A DNA stretch of 64,000 bases. Origin: Ipomoea triloba (Eukaryota > Streptophyta > Magnoliopsida > Solanales > Convolvulaceae). The stretch is from the NCBI RefSeq assembly GCF_003576645.1, contig NC_044918.1, positions 31,931,252 to 31,995,251 of the forward strand. The letters run 5' to 3'. Under the pieces are notes generated by a model, which worked only from the letters and a program-made list of their open reading frames with translations, did no database searches and was not told where the DNA came from. Each line of letters starts with the position of its first letter. Within the stretch, counting starts at the first letter, position 1. The position numbers and the translations under genes are program-made. Of this stretch, positions 43,910-54,457 are shown one piece after another.

Positions 43910-44438
43910 CATCTGTGGAGGACCGCATGATACCAATATTTGCAATTCTCCGTCTGCATCTGAGCAAGTTGAGGCGGTAGACTTTCAAAGGAACTCCAAC
44001 TACAATACCTATGGACAGAATCAAAGATCAAATAACAATTGGAAGCAGGGTGAGGGATGGAACAACAATGATGGATATCAAGCGCGAGGATAATACAATT
44101 ACGGAAACAAGCCTGTTTATGGACAGAATGACAAGGGCACATTGATGTATAATCAAAACCAAGGCAATGGAGGTCAAATGACCCAGTTTAGGCCACAATA
44201 CAACTCTCAAATAGACTTGACTCAATAAAGGAGAGATGATATCCGTGAAGTAGATGAAAGGCTTACAAGGACGATTATAGAATTGAAAAATGATCGTGCA
44301 AATCTTAAACAAGAGATCACTCAGGAGATCAGACAAGAGATTTCTAGTCTTAGAAAAGAATCCAAAGCTACACTTAAGACCATTGAGAATCAAATCTCAC
44401 AAATGTTTAAGATGATGTCTGAGAGACACTACGGATAA
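43863..44438 (+). pseudogene. Athila-like gag C-terminus with zinc knuckle
   Basis: Continues Gag in a new frame: a CCHC-type knuckle CDICGGPHDTNIC, an Asn/Gln/Gly-rich stretch, then a charged helical segment (EVDERLTRTIIELKNDRANL). Stops occur near 44091, 44226 and 44436. The same frame leads into the protease. Confidence 0.7.
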
Positions 44439-44522
44439 CTCCCGAGTAACACAGAGAATAATCCAAAGGAGAGAGTCAATGCTATTGATGCCAAGGAAGA
44501 AAAGCACGGAAATTGTGACCCG

Positions 44523-45251
44523 ATGGATATTGTATGCGGAGTATGCCAATGTAGGAAGGAAGGAAAAAGAGATGAGACTACCTCTTGTAGTCCCGATCTT
44601 GAATTAAAGAATGCGAGCGATTCGTGCACAATCTCAATGAAGGAAAGCAATGAGAAAACCACTTCTGAAGTACGCCCCGAAGAAAAGGAGCTATCACAAG
44701 ACAAATCCAAAAATGCAAAGGAGAAAAAAGCGGCACGAGAAGGTACAATTAATGCTTTTATCCGAAAATTTTTCAATAACAAAGAATGCCGCGAGTTATT
44801 TGAGAATGACAGTTGCGATACTTTTACTTGCTTAAGCCAAGAGTCTTCGGCTTGTTTGACTGAAGGTTACCCTAGAAAGAAGGGCGACCCCGGAGCTTTG
44901 TTGATTCCTTGTTCTATACAGAACATGGATCCTCAAAATGCTCTAGCCGATCTCGGAGCTTCTATTAATGTCATGCCTTCAAATCTTTTTGAAAATTTGA
45001 ACTTACCAAGCTCGAAACCGACAAGGCTGACACTACGTTTAGCTGACGGGACCACACGGTACCCGGAAGGCCTGGCGGAAGACGTTCTAGTAAGAGTAGG
45101 GAAATTTCTTGTGCCTGTCGATTTTGTTGTTTGTAAGATGGGAGATATAGAGCCCCATGGTTCTTTAATCTTGGGAAGACCATTTCTGGCTACTTGTCAC
45201 ACACGCATTGACGTAAGCTTAGGGGAGATAACCTTGAGATTTGATGGATAA
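44523..45251 (+). pseudogene. Athila-like aspartic protease
   Basis: An acidic/lysine-rich linker followed by the retropepsin core: ALADLGASINVMPSNLF (active-site DLGAS), an LRLADGTTRYPEGLAEDVLV flap-side stretch and LILGRPFLATCHTRIDV. This is the usual Athila protease with DLGA in place of DTGA. It is open over 242 codons and ends at TAA 45249-45251. RT should follow but does not. Confidence 0.85.
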
Positions 45252-45885
45252 GCCTCAAATGATGACAAAGCAAGGACAGAAGGGACTGATGAAGAAGTAA
45301 GGGCGATGGTCAGAACGAAGACTAAGTCAAAACCGAAGTGGAAAAATGATAAGCTGACGCGGAAGAACACATGGGTACTAAAATGTTTCCTACCCACTAC
45401 CAAGGAGTATGGCTGAAAAACGAACAAGGTATAATGCGTCTAGCCAATGACGTAAACTGTGGCGCTGCTTGGGAGGCAACCCAAGATTTAATAAATTTTT
45501 TTCATAATCTTTTTATGTTTTTGTTCTAATGTTTTGTTACAATCCAATGGTACCATGTTTTTGAATACTAACTTGTAGGATTCGAAACTGAAAATTGCGA
45601 TGGAAAGGTCTAACACAGGTACAGGTGCGAAGGAAAAGACCAAAATCGGAAGAAAATATTGCACCGAGCTGACACGCATGATCACACGCGTGAGAGCGAA
45701 GCAGTGAGCTCACACGCACGCTCACACGCGTGTAGACGTGCGTGGGGACGAGGCAGTAAGCGCCCACGCATGCACACACGCGTGCAGCCCGGCGTGAAAC
45801 CTCTCCCATGAATTAAAACCCCCCTTTCGGCCTTCCCACGCCATTTGCACTCCAAAACCTAGTTTTCTTCTCTTCTCCACGCAAG
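45252..45885 (+). other. Pol-env junction: deletion scar and CACGC-rich leader
   Basis: After a Lys-rich stretch comes GCTTGGGAGGCAACCCAAG (about 45465), a motif that in Athila elements lies between the end of pol and the envelope-like ORF. The entire RT-integrase block has therefore dropped out upstream of it. At 45670-45800 CACGC/GCGTG words are dense, then ATTAAAACCCC and a pyrimidine-rich leader. The arrangement resembles the LTR promoter region at 41590-41690. Confidence 0.6.
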
Positions 45886-46656
45886 GTATACTCCATACTC
45901 AAAGATTTGAACATAGTGCTTAATTTCATCTTCAAAGAAGGTTAAAACATCACTATCAAGGTAAAATCCTATCTTTAACCTCTTATTTTGAATGTCCATG
46001 AGCTTGGAAGATCTTGAATGTGAAAATTTATTATACATTACCTTGAATGTTTTTGAATGATTTGAATGTTTAAATTGGTTTATAATGCTTCATAGAACTA
46101 TCCTTTGATGTTTTCTTTCGTTATTGATGATTGCATTGATGGATTGATAGTTATATTTGAGCTTCAAGTATGAACACCATTGTTGAACAAGTGGGTTTAT
46201 TGAATTTCTTGTCCAAATTATGAAATTGATGCTTGAATTGATGAGTAAACTTGTTATAGAACTATTATATGACATCAATTTGACTTTCCACATGCTACAT
46301 TGCAAAAATTGAATTTTCAATTTCAAACCCTGATTTTAGAATTTGGGGAAGAAGATGAAGTTGACTTTTTGAAATTCTTAACTTTTATAGTTGACTTCTT
46401 ATTTGACTATAAATTGAATTATCTTATGATGATATTATGCATGTGTGTGATAATGGAATGATATTGTTGATATTCTTATGCTAGAATTGTTCAAAATATA
46501 GGGGAAACTATGGCGAAATTTTCGAAAATCCTTAACCCTATATGTTTGAAATCCATTATCTTAACAAGGAATTTTACATGAACGCAATGGTGATTTATTT
46601 GGAAGATAGTTACTTACAACCAATTACCATGAGTGTTAATTTCTAAAATTTTGTAG
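45886..46656 (+). other. Predicted intron before the Athila envelope-like ORF
   Basis: Donor CGCAAG|GTATAC at 45886 and acceptor AAATTTTGTAG| ending at 46656, one base before the ATG of the envelope-like ORF. 771 bases, AT-rich, without coding. It fits expression of this ORF from a separate spliced RNA. Prediction from motifs only. Confidence 0.4.
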
Positions 46657-46657
46657 G

Positions 46658-47965
46658 ATGGGACGATATAAAGAGATGGCTAAGAAATCCAAACATGATC
46701 ACGGAGAATCCAGTAGATCACGAGCACGACCTCAAGCTACAGTTCAACAAGCTCCGCAGGAGCGAGGATCAAGGTCGCTTAGGCACTTGACACCTCTTCA
46801 GCGCACTCTGGTGGATGATTACAAGAGCAAGCAGCTATGCGTCGGCCATTTCTTTGATGATAATATTCTGACAGAGTTTGGTTGCCTGAACGAAGTTAAT
46901 GAACTGATAAGGCACCCTCAACTCCGCCGTTTATTCGAGTGGAGAGGACCAACATATGCGCCAGTGACTTATGAATTCTTGGCGACACTTGAGATCAGAA
47001 AGGAAGTTAATAATGCAAGGGAGTCCATTTCGTTCAGATTGTTTGGCAATCATTACAGCTTATCGGTTAACACTTTAGGTGTTACTCTTCGATTTCACAC
47101 TGCCGAGAGCATTTCTTTACCATACTTCAGGAACTTTAAGGACGATTTCGATTCGGAAGCTGTAGCTGTTCAGTACTGGAAGAGCATAACTAACAATGCA
47201 GCTTACAACTCCTCCAATCTCAAGGCAAAGCTCATCACTAGGAATGCTTTGAAGGCTATCAGATTGGCCTTTGCAGTTAATCTCTCCGGTAGGACCACCA
47301 ACCGAAACAAAGTCTACAAGCAAGATCTATTTTACATGTGGTGTATGGAGAACGGGGTCAGCATCAACATGGGAGTACAAGCAAGGAAATAGCTTCAAAC
47401 CCAGCTAAAGAGGAAGGTTCAGACTGTCTTTATTAGACCTTTTGTCACTAGATTGTGTTAGGGTTTGGGCCTAGCAGACTTTCTTTTAGGAGAAAAAGAT
47501 GAGGGTTCCATGATTGCTTTCTCCGTTGGTGAGTTCTTTGCTATGCATCTGAAGTTGGGAGGAGATGATGCGCCGGACTGGGAAGTTTCTGATGACACTG
47601 AGGAAGAAGAAGAAGAGAACGACGAGGGTAATGCCAACGCCGCAGCGCAGGAACAAGGTGAGCCGAGTGCACAGCATGAGGGCTCTACTTCGATGGATTG
47701 GGAAGCATCTCAGACTTTCCATAGGCAGCTCTATGATGAGCAAATGAATTTTTGGCGCGAGCAACGAGCTTGGCAGGAAGGGCAATTCACATCAGTATTT
47801 GCGCGCCAGGACAGGCAGGACGAGCAGTTCCTAGCACTCCAATCCAACCAGAATGAAGAGTTTCTTCGCATGCGAAGAGCAGTTGAGGAGAATGCTCGGA
47901 TGATTCAAGAGCTTCAGGCTCAATTCGATAGCCAGTTCCGTTCTCCATCCTTTGGCGATCAGTGA
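46658..47965 (+). pseudogene. Athila envelope-like (ORF1-family) protein
   Basis: Starts MGRYKEMAKKSKHDHGESS, a basic N-terminus, followed by the Athila ORF1-type domain (LCVGHFFDDNILTEFG; LRRLFEWRGPTYAPVTYEFL; SFRLFGNHYSLSVNTLG). Two in-frame stops (47390-47392 and about 47459) precede a C-terminal part rich in Glu/Asp (about residues 300-330) and Gln/Arg-rich helix (MNFWREQRAWQEGQ). Function is unknown in the family; an envelope role is historical inference. I see no clear membrane span. Confidence 0.75.
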
Positions 47966-49110
47966 TGCTTCCCTCGTCCATTCTCAATCCTGGTTCTTAA
48001 TCCGTGATTCTAAAGTTTGAATGACATTGGTTACCGTTGGTTGTCTGTCCCACTTAAACATTAGGTTCCCTATGCGCGGGGTTCCGACTTTATTTACTTT
48101 ACTTTCCTTTACTTTAATTCGCTTTATGTTTTATGCTTTTTACATTTCAACTGCTTTACTTTTTATGCATTTTGATACTTGCTAGTTACTTGAATAATTT
48201 TGCTTATTTTATATTTACATTCTTAATTATCTATGCTTATGTTTTCTTATTTTATTACTGTTATATTTCTATCAGCTTATAATAATTGAATAGCACTCCG
48301 AAAACTCTTTTGTATGTTATGTCTCCATTTCTTATAGAGCATCGATAACGGAGGCAGACCTATGATGGACGCTAAAGTGTGGAAAAAGGGATGCATACTT
48401 GGTTTATCCTCTTATCCCTTTTCTAATTTTATGCCCCGTTTTTTATCTTTAAAGTGTGGAAAATTTTGTTTATATAGCTTTGTGTATGCGTTATGTTTGA
48501 GCTTACCATATTATATAGGATCGTTTGAAGCATACCCTATATCCCAGAGCAAATTCCAAAGTGTGAAAATGGATCTTTTATTTGTCTAATCCTTAGTATC
48601 CCTGTTTGTTCCTTTACCCTTTAACCTATGGAAACATCGAGGACGATGTTTATTTTAAAGTGTGAAAAGGACGCACTTTGTGCTTTATATGCTTATAAGG
48701 TTGGAAAAGTTGGTGAGTTCTTTACCCTATGCCCCTACCCTCATTTATATTTACATTGGGCTTTGGCGTATAAGGTTGAAAAAGTTGATTAGCTAGTGCA
48801 CATCGCTCCCACTAGCGGGATCGGCTAGAGGCCCTAATTAAATAGAAGGTGAACCAAAACTTTGGAAATGCATGCTTGTGTATGGTGCGAGGAGTGTGAT
48901 CCTTTATTTTACTTGTTTATCTACGAAAGGTTTTTATTTCCCAAAAATATTTCTTGAGTTGATGACATCTGACCAAAATCCTTTGTAGATAACACAAATG
49001 ATTTCTCCCGTTTCAACAGTCTTTATATGAGAATGTTTCTCAGAGACTTATGTGCTTAAATAGTAAATTGTCTTGATTGAGGGCAAGCAAGAACCAAAGT
49101 GTGAAAAATT
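47966..49110 (+). other. Athila 3' untranslated region with repeated PPT-like motifs
   Basis: Over 1.1 kb non-coding and T-rich. The purine word AAAGTGTG(G)AAAA occurs at 48374, 48451, 48558, 48657 and 49096; the last copy ends directly at the 3' LTR start and should be the real PPT. AAGGTTG(G)AAAAGTTG also occurs twice (48699, 48772). Confidence 0.7.
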
Positions 49111-52100
49111 TGATAAGCCTCCGAGATTCCCATAAATCAAGTGCATATTAGGGTGTTTTGTCACGTTTCTAGCATCCTTACATGATGAATTACGATCATA
49201 AATGCTTTAAATTCACTAACCAACACACAAAAGCTACTTTTAGCCTAAACGAGGTGAAACAGGAGTCCGAAGAGTCAATAGGAGAAAAAGTTGAGCTTAA
49301 AGAACAAACCAGGCAAGATCGGAGCCCCGGAGGACCCAAGAGGATTGCCACACGCGTGTGAGTATGCGTGGAAACAATCCAGTAGCCTCCCACGCACGCT
49401 CACACGCATGTGGGCAGGCGTTGAGACTGCATTGCGCGAAAAATCACTAGGGTTGCTTTTCGGAGACTATTTAAACCCCTTTGATAGATTTTCAGAAGGA
49501 GACTTTTACATTTCCCATTTTTAGAACTTCTCTTTCCATTTTTATAGATTATCTTAGGAGTAGTTTAGAAAAATCTCCATTGTAGAAGACAACAAGCTTG
49601 GATTGAAGGATTACTTCATTTTAGGTGATCTCTATTACATTTCTATTATATTTTGCTATCTTGTTCTTGGATTAAATTAGCTTTTGTCTTGAATTTCATA
49701 TCATGAGTGGCTAGTTTAATCTAGGGATTTGGATTGTGTGAAGATATGTTGCTAGTGTGATGATCTTATATCTATTTTTGGATCTAAATGCTTAGATTGT
49801 GGGGTTATCTATTCTTGTCTATTGATTGTTGTTTTGATGAGATCTTGTTTGGATTTGACCAATCTAGATGAGAGATTGAGCTCTTGACTCTTTCATGTCT
49901 TTGATTAGAGTTAGGATTTGAAGCTTTGAAACAATCATAGACCCTATGGACCTCTTAAGAATAGTAGGATAGTGTGTAGCTCAAGTGTTTGATAAAATTC
50001 CTCTTAAAGCTTTGGATGCTTGAAGGCACTCCTAAGTCAAAGAAGCCTTAGTACACAAAGGTGGAAAAGAACTAAGAACACACACTCTTGAATAGCCAAC
50101 ATCTTTGTATTGTTTATCCATTACCTTAGACACACCAAGATGCAACATAGATGAACACTATCTGTTGGTCCCAAGGGGATGGGGTACAAGTCTAGAGGGG
50201 GGGGGTGAATAGACTTGTATAAGATTTTGCAAATCTTTTTCAACCTCTCGTGTGTATTGGACTTAGGATGTTTAGGTCCGATACCTCACAAGATGAAGAC
50301 AAAGTTTTATGCGCAGCGGAAAAGTTATCCCCTTTTAAATAGCACGAGTTTGTGTTAGTTCGAGAGGTGTGATTATATGCAGTGCAATTCGAGAGTTAGA
50401 TAGCGAGAGATAAAATGCAGAAAGTAAATGCGAGAGAGATTTTCAAGTGGTTCGGCCAACCCGCCTACGTCCACTCTTCTTCTAGAAACTCCCTAGAAGG
50501 ATTGCACTAAAACTTCCCTTTTTAGTACAATATCGAGCGCTTGAGCTTTGATCACGAAGCCCGCCTCAAGCCTCAGGTTTTTCGCCCCGCTTCTTGTTAC
50601 TCCACCTCTCGAGCACTTGAGCTTTGATCCCCAAGCCCGCCTCAAGCCTCAGGATCTTCACAAGACAGCTCCCAGGTTACTCCGCCTCTTCTTGCCTTCT
50701 CCAAAGCAAGGTTGTTCTGGTTGTCACAGGTTGAGTGTAACAATCTCCAATCTGACCGAAAGCTATCGTTGAATAGACTTCCTTGTAGAGCAGCCTCGGT
50801 CACCTTCTAGATGTATAGTAGGTTAAGCTTTGTAACTCTCTCAAACACTAAGATGTGTTTTACTCGCTGTTTTGAATATCAAGGATGATATTTCAGATTG
50901 AGCTCTTGCACTTTGAACGTGTGAATCAGACACTTCTTATTCGAAAATCACCCCTTTTTTTATACTTGTGTCTTCACGTCCTTATATATGAGAGTTGAGG
51001 AATAATTCCGTTGGAGGGAAAATTATTCCGTTTGAAATCTGTCTCCCATGCTGATCATGGGACTTGCATAATTTTAGCATGTTTCATGGAGTGGTGGTCT
51101 TGTAACTTGAACCCTTTGTCTTGTAGTGAATATCCCATAATCCATTTTCTTGAGTCCATGCTCAACTTACTGCTTTTGGTAAAAGTTATTCTTTTTATAT
51201 TCCCATTGATCCTCGTTTTAGAGAATAAGACCGACCTTGGATTGGTGCATATTCTATATGTTTGTTGTGGAATTCTGACGTGGCATCCACTTTTGGTTGT
51301 TCCATCATATAGCTTTTGGCACCTCCTTAATATCTTATCTCCATGAAATTCTTCTTCTCCAAACTTAGATTACTTAATCCATGCATGTTGACTGCCATTC
51401 AGCCCTTTGGAGAAGTACCAGTTCATCGAAACCAATGTTGATGTCTCGACCGCTTGATGTCTCGATCTCATGTCTCGAACTGGATTGATGTCTCGAGAGA
51501 TCCCATCTCTCGAACTTTGCTTATGTCTCGATCCCATGTCTCGAATTTGGTTGAGGTATCGAGAGATCCCATCTCTCGAACTCTGCTTATGTCTCGAGAC
51601 TTAGTTGATGTCTCGCAGACCCTTATTCCTCCAGTGTTGTCTCGTGCCTTCTTCTGATCTATCTATGAGGTTACAACACGAAACTTTCTAAGATGTTCAA
51701 ACAAGTTTACTTTAAGCTTAAATATTTTTCGAGTTGAGCTCAATTACCCGGTTGTATTTTCGCTCTTAGTTTACTTGTCGAACTTACAAAGATTTCCTAT
51801 CCTTCGAGACATAGGGGATTGTGAATAACATTTGGTATCATCAAAACCTATTACATTATGTTCCTAACACTATCCAATCCCTACCCCTTTTACATATTTT
51901 CAAACTCTTTTACTTTACCACTTTCTCACTCAACCCAAACCTTATGAACTCCTTTCACTCATGATTCACCACTCACCACACTCGAATCCCTTGCAAGACT
52001 CAATCAAGTAAACACCCGAACACTTGACACACCTCCACGTCCTTCCTTCGAGACCGACACTTGGGGAGTCACTGACTTTCCGTTTTAACATACACATATC

Positions 52101-52141
52101 TTTTGACATTTCACCCTATCACAACAAAAGAGTTGTCGTCA
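49111..52141 (+). mobile_element. Athila-like 3' LTR, interrupted
   Basis: Parts 49111-50162 and 51875-52141 make 1319 bases closely related to the 5' LTR. It lacks the 36-base duplication and has a longer CACGCGTG region. The insertion at 50163 falls in GATGAACACTATC. TATA box at 49468-49475. Confidence 0.85.
50158..51874 (-). mobile_element. Solo LTR with TSD CTATC (minus orientation)
   Basis: The LTR is 50163-51869 (1707 bases), flanked by CTATC at 50158-50162 and 51870-51874. On the minus strand it runs TGTTAGGAACATAATG ... CTTGGGACCAACA, with a G9 run (poly-C on the minus strand) near the end. The middle of 51430-51620 is packed with TGTCTCGA words. A relative in the other orientation sits in the Tekay-like gag at 18007. 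No internal domain. Confidence 0.85.
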
Positions 52142-53316
52142 AGCTGAAGTTTCATAGCAGTAATTAAGGGATGAAATTGCAAGGGCTGAAATTCACAAGG
52201 GATCCAATTTCAGAAGGAAATTAATTTGGAGATGCAATTCAAGAGATTCAATTACAGAAGCAATTTCATAAGATCTCAACCTAGATTAAATTAAGATGCC
52301 CGAATGACATATATTCCTAAGGGATTAAATGTGAGCTCAAGATATATTTGGAAAGCAACTAATCTAAAATAGAAAAGGGCCCAGATTGGAGCAATATTTG
52401 AAGATTAATTCATCAAAGGCGTGAACATCATTAGGCAATATTGAAGATCAATTATGGACATGGAGCTTAGTGCAACGACCATAATATTTTTAATGTCTCA
52501 CACAATATTAAAAATATTAAAGTCTATTCATAAACTGAAAATGATATGAATCTAGCTGATAAAGATTCAAAATTGGGAGTGTCTTTTTCCAACGAACAAA
52601 CTCTCAATACCTATAAATGGATGAAGATATGAAGTAGCTGAAGATAACGATTGACACAGAATTGAACAATTCTTACAATCAATACATGAAAAGCAAACAA
52701 GTGAAAAAATCTAGAGTGCTAATCTTCATCAAAGAGAGACTTGATCTACATTGAATACTGAAGAGTCTCAAAGTTGGAAGAAAAGAAAATCTTGTTTTAC
52801 AAACAAGTGGTTTCTCTACCGGAGTGTAGAAAGGGGATTGTCACAAAGGAGTGTGAAATCCTGGTGCAACTAGTGTGGGCTTGGTGATCAAAGCACTAGT
52901 TGGGGCGTGATTAGTGTGGGCTTGGTGATCAAAGCACTAGATTATGGGGCGTAATTTAGTGTGGGCTTAGTGATCAAAGCACTAGATTACGGAAGGGCAT
53001 GATTAGTGTGGGCTTGGTGATCAAAGCACTAGATCGTGGATAATTCATTGTACCTTGTAACCAAGGAGTGATGGATATAGTGGATTCCTCCTGGAGATAA
53101 GAGAAAGTGGAGTAGGAGGATTACATACACCTCCGAACCACTATAAATTTCTTGTGTCCTTATTGCTTTAGTTTATGCATGCATGATCCACACGTGAAAC
53201 ACACTACACAATTATTTATTATTCCGCTGCATACAAGACACTAACAATATGTTAAGTGTTTTGCTTTTATTTTTTATTTGGTTTAGCAATTCGAATTGGG
53301 GGGAAAGTCTATTCAC

Positions 53317-53346
53317 CCCCCCCCCCCCCCNCCCCCCCCCCCCCCC
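53317..53346 (+). repeat. Poly-C run with undetermined base
   Basis: About fourteen C, an n at 53331 and about fifteen C, immediately before CTCTAGAC near the LTR end. The other two LTRs with this signature have runs of 9-10, so the length here is probably uncertain. Confidence 0.85.
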
Positions 53347-53380
53347 TCTAGACTTTTCCTTATCTCTTTTGGGACCAACA

Positions 53381-54173
53381 TCTTGGATTTGAAGCCTGGA
53401 TTTCAAGATTCTACCACCCATTTCAATAGAGAAGTTTTCTTTCCTTTATATCTTTCTTTTGCAAGATTTATGTTTATTACTTGTGCTTTTGTGTTTCTTA
53501 TGCTATTTAATCATGAGTAGTTAGTTTATAGACTTGAGTTAGGGTTGTATTATCTATTTTGATGGTTAAGTTGTGATTATTATGAAAAATGGGAAGAACC
53601 CCAACCTATGATTCATGTGTTTATGAGGGTATTGTGTTTAAATCTTATTAATGTTTGATGTATACATTCCTTTGCATGTATTGGAGGATTCATTGCCTCA
53701 ATGAGAGTTGGGTGATGAATTCGAGCCACCCCTTGCATAAACCGGAAATTTCTTATGAAAATGGGGGAAATTTTGGGTTTAAAATGCTTATGTGCTTTAA
53801 GAGCTAGGATTGATTCACCATGTGGGGCAATCATTGCTCTCATCCTTGTTTATTTACTTACAATTGTGGTTTTAGACTAGGATTCCTACATGCATTCTCG
53901 ATTGACTCTTTGCTTATTTGTTCTCCCGAACCCCGTAGGTTGTTGAAGCATCTAGACGATAATGCTCCCTAGCTTGAGTCCTATTTCTTTATTTTGTATT
54001 TATCTCTTGTCCATATGTGTTTGTTCCACCTTGTTGTCGTTGCTTAGCTTCTTGTTGATCTACTTATGCTAGTGCCTAGTTTTGTGATTGCATATTGCGT
54101 GCCATAATCCACAATCCTCAGTGGAACGACATTTCACACTCGTACACTCATCATCACTTATTTTTGCTACGAC
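53381..54173 (+). mobile_element. LTR-like fragment, right part (Athila/Tat type)
   Basis: Resumes after the solo LTR with TTTGAAGCCTGGATTTC and has the CATGAGTAGTTAG and GGTTGTTGAAGCATC motifs common in U5 of Athila/Tat LTRs. It ends near 54173 (TACGACCA), after which the sequence changes character. No primer site follows. No gene. Confidence 0.4.
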
Positions 54174-54366
54174 CAGGCATAGGTCGGGCCAACTGGGCTT
54201 GGTGTTCAAAGGTTGCGGCAGGTGTTGGGAGGGGGATTGTTGGGCGTCGCCCGAGATGGCTGAGTTTAGCCCCTGCTCGATTCGAGACATGGCGCTGTGG
54301 CTTACCATGGAGGGATGTGGTTAAATGGTTAATGTTCACCTACTTATCACCAATTGGTTTTAAGTA
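54174..54366 (+). other. GC-rich segment of unknown origin
   Basis: About 190 bases markedly richer in G than the surroundings, immediately upstream of the 5S-like part. Short frames overlap on both strands (54088-54324 plus, 54069-54308 minus) but resemble nothing. It may be part of the same mobile unit as the 5S-like sequence. Confidence 0.4.
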
Positions 54367-54457
54367 CGATATAGCAACCAGATATCCCTTGAACTCTGTG
54401 GTTAAGCGTGCTTGACTTTAGGCAGTCACGAGATGGGTGACCCCTTGGCAAGAAGCT
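54367..54457 (+). other. 5S rRNA-like sequence
   Basis: GAACTCTGTGGTTAAGCGTG (54391-54410) and GATGGGTGACC (54432-54442) match the internal promoter region of plant 5S rRNA: the AGAACTC...GTTAAGCGTGCTTGG A-box and the GATGGGTGACC C-box, at about the right spacing. The 5' and 3' thirds are much weaker. It is not a functional 5S gene. Cassandra TRIM elements carry such a 5S module in their LTRs and are the leading explanation; a stray 5S pseudogene is the alternative. Confidence 0.65.

Larger units (their letters stand above)
41250..52146 (+). mobile_element. Athila-like Ty3/gypsy element lacking RT/RNase H/integrase
   Basis: The element spans 41255-52141 between AGCTG duplicates (41250-41254, 52142-52146). 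LTRs begin TGATAAGCC and end GTCG(A/T)CA. The PBS TGGCGCCGTTGCCGGGG is the Athila type (tRNA-Asp). Coding order is gag, zinc knuckle, protease and then, after a short spacer, the Athila envelope-like ORF. The whole RT-RNase H-integrase block is missing. All ORFs carry stops. The 3' LTR is interrupted by a solo LTR (50163-51869). Confidence 0.85.
40541..53380 (+). mobile_element. Solo LTR (about 1.95 kb) split by an Athila element
   Basis: The left part 40541-41254 begins TGTTAGGAATAAATTGTAG; the right part 52147-53380 ends GGGACCAACA. The flanks ACTTG and TCTTG agree at four of five bases. The right part holds a TATA box (52612-52618), several GTGTGGGCTTGGTGATCAAA repeats near 52880-53030 and a long poly-C before CTCTAGAC. 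The signature at the end is shared with two other LTRs in the window. No pol is present, so it is a solo LTR. Confidence 0.7.

Noticed and set aside
53317..53346. Contig overlap at the n within the poly-C
   Set aside because: Unlike the other n positions the flanks do not restart earlier sequence; this is an unresolved homopolymer length inside one LTR.
54367..54457. Functional 5S rRNA gene
   Set aside because: Only the internal promoter region matches well; the ends and the central loop differ too much.
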